This document shows positions 5,998 through 6,752 of a stretch of DNA of 6,752 nucleotides, piece by piece. The stretch comes from Algoriphagus sp. (GTDB lineage Bacteria; Bacteroidota; Bacteroidia; Cytophagales; Cyclobacteriaceae), in assembly GCA_023255285.1 (NCBI GenBank), contig JALRIY010000122.1, positions 1-6,752 on the forward strand, read 5' to 3'. Each line of letters starts with the position of its first letter. The stretch's first letter is position 1. The notes under the pieces were generated by a model, which worked only from the letters and a program-made list of their open reading frames with translations, had not been told where the DNA came from and ran no database searches. A program made the translations under genes and the position numbers.

Positions 5998-6025
5998 GTC
6001 TTGATTCTTGCATCTAAAGTCTCAA
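5998..6025. repeat. Third heptamer-phased block upstream of trhO
   Basis: The trinucleotides GTC, TTC, ATC and GTC occur exactly 7 bases apart at 5998, 6005, 6012 and 6019, giving heptamers GTCTTGA, TTCTTGC, ATCTAAA and GTCTCAA. On the minus strand this reads as GA-initial heptamers (GAATCAA, GATGCAA), so it resembles the block at 5921-5954 in opposite orientation. The stretch between, 5962-5997, shows nothing recognisable. Confidence 0.4.
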
Positions 6026-6050
6026 AAAACACCCTGCCGAAACAGGGCAT
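6024..6050 (-). terminator. Intrinsic-terminator-like hairpin on the minus strand
   Basis: Read on the minus strand, CCCTG (6047-6043), a 6-base loop and CAGGG (6036-6032) form a GC-rich stem, extendable by GU and AU pairs, followed within two bases by six T residues (6029-6024). On the plus strand the same hairpin sits 8 bases before the trhO ATG, with A residues before it and no T tract after it. No minus-strand gene upstream is available for it to terminate. Confidence 0.5.
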
Positions 6051-6055
6051 TAGTT

Positions 6056-6752
6056 ATGGAAAATACAAACAAACCCTACAGCATCCTGCTGTACTACTGC
6101 TACGCAGAAATTTGCAATCCTGAAGAATATAGGGAACAGCACCACCTCTTCTGTGTGGAAAACAACATCCGTGGCCGTATCATCATTTCCGATGAAGGGC
6201 TCAATGGAACGGTATCCGGGTTGGCTGCAGACTGTGAGAAATACATGGCCTACATCCAGTCAGATCCCCGATTTGCAAAAACTGAGTTCAAAATCGATTC
6301 CCACGATACGCATGCCTTCGCCAAAATTCACGTGCGCTACAAGCCCGAAATAGTGCATTCCTCTCTCCGCCACCTAGATCCCAATGTGAAAACAGGCAAG
6401 CACCTAGAACCAGAGGAATTCAAACAGTTGAAGGACCAAGAGGATGTAGTGATCCTAGATGTTCGCTCCAACTACGAGCACGAACTCGGTCGATTCAAAA
6501 ATGCGATTACCTTAGACATCGACAACTTTCGAGATTTTCCCGAAAAGGTGAAGGAGCTCGAACACCTTAAAAACAAAAAAGTCCTCACCTACTGCACCGG
6601 AGGGATTAAGTGCGAAAAAGCATCTGCCTACCTGCTGGAACAAGGATTTGAAGATGTGTACCAGCTTCACGGAGGCATCATCAAGTACGGCATGGAAGCA
6701 GGCGGAGAAGACTTTGAAGGCAAATGCTACGTCTTTGACAACCGCATCGCCG
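6056..6752 (+). CDS. trhO: tRNA uridine-34 hydroxylase TrhO (YceA-like), N-terminal part
   Basis: The rhodanese-family enzyme that hydroxylates uridine 34 of certain tRNAs to 5-hydroxyuridine using molecular oxygen. The window holds 232 codons plus one base; the C-terminus lies beyond the right edge (full length is usually 300-350 or more). Seen: the N-terminal acylphosphatase-like domain with YSILLYYCYAEI (8-19), GRIIISDEGLNGTVSG (40-55) and AFAKIHVRYKPEIV (87-100). The rhodanese domain follows with ILDVRSNYEHELGRF (133-147) and the active-site loop YCTGGIKCEKASAYL (179-193), C180 being the catalytic cysteine and C186 the second conserved one. HGGIIKYG follows, as in E. coli TrhO. ATG 6056 gives the expected N-terminus. 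No TAnnTTTG promoter was found in the spacer; a hairpin lies just upstream of the start. Confidence 0.95.
   Translation, partial: MENTNKPYSILLYYCYAEICNPEEYREQHHLFCVENNIRGRIIISDEGLNGTVSGLAADCEKYMAYIQSDPRFAKTEFKIDSHDTHAFAKIHVRYKPEIVHSSLRHLDPNVKTGKHLEPEEFKQLKDQEDVVILDVRSNYEHELGRFKNAITLDIDNFRDFPEKVKELEHLKNKKVLTYCTGGIKCEKASAYLLEQGFEDVYQLHGGIIKYGMEAGGEDFEGKCYVFDNRIA

Noticed and set aside
5875..6025. Heptamer repeats as a CRISPR array
   Set aside because: The unit is 7 bases, with no spacers, no repeat of 25-40 bases and no cas genes nearby.

Overview
The window looks like a stretch of chromosome from a member of the Bacteroidota, probably of the Cytophagales/Cyclobacteriaceae type. That placement rests on three things. 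Two promoters match the Bacteroidota pattern of a TTTG or TTG box, a 20-base spacer and TAnnTTTG. The gene starts lack a convincing Shine-Dalgarno sequence. The gene set also fits, with a DUF2851 protein and a stand-alone NeuD-like acyltransferase. The rank below phylum is an inference. No IS element, phage gene, CRISPR array, rRNA or tRNA was seen.

Layout. Bases 1-894 (minus strand) hold the N-terminal 298 codons of a GT39/ArnT-like membrane glycosyltransferase that runs off the left edge. A 111-base divergent spacer follows, with a good plus-strand promoter and a dyad on its -33 box. Then come a polyprenyl-phosphate glycosyltransferase of the GtrB/DPM1 type (1006-1968) and a flippase-like PF03706 membrane protein with a non-ATG start (1991-2875). 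After these, all on the plus strand, are pyrF (2966-3784), a terminator and a second hairpin, a DUF2851 protein (3887-5182), a NeuD/PglD-like acyltransferase (5240-5875), a 180-base spacer with 7-base-periodic degenerate repeats and a minus-strand terminator, and the first 232 codons of trhO (6056 to the right edge).

How the genes fit together. The first three genes could form one pathway. GT2 would load a hexose onto polyprenyl phosphate in the cytoplasm, the PF03706 protein might help the lipid-linked sugar across the membrane, and the GT39 enzyme would use it on the periplasmic side. The enzyme classes are clear from sequence; the shared pathway, sugar and acceptor are inference. pyrF (UMP synthesis) and trhO (tRNA U34 hydroxylation) are housekeeping genes. 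DUF2851 has no known function but shows a PD...ExH pattern and a C-terminal cysteine cluster. The least explained DNA is the spacer at 5876-6055.
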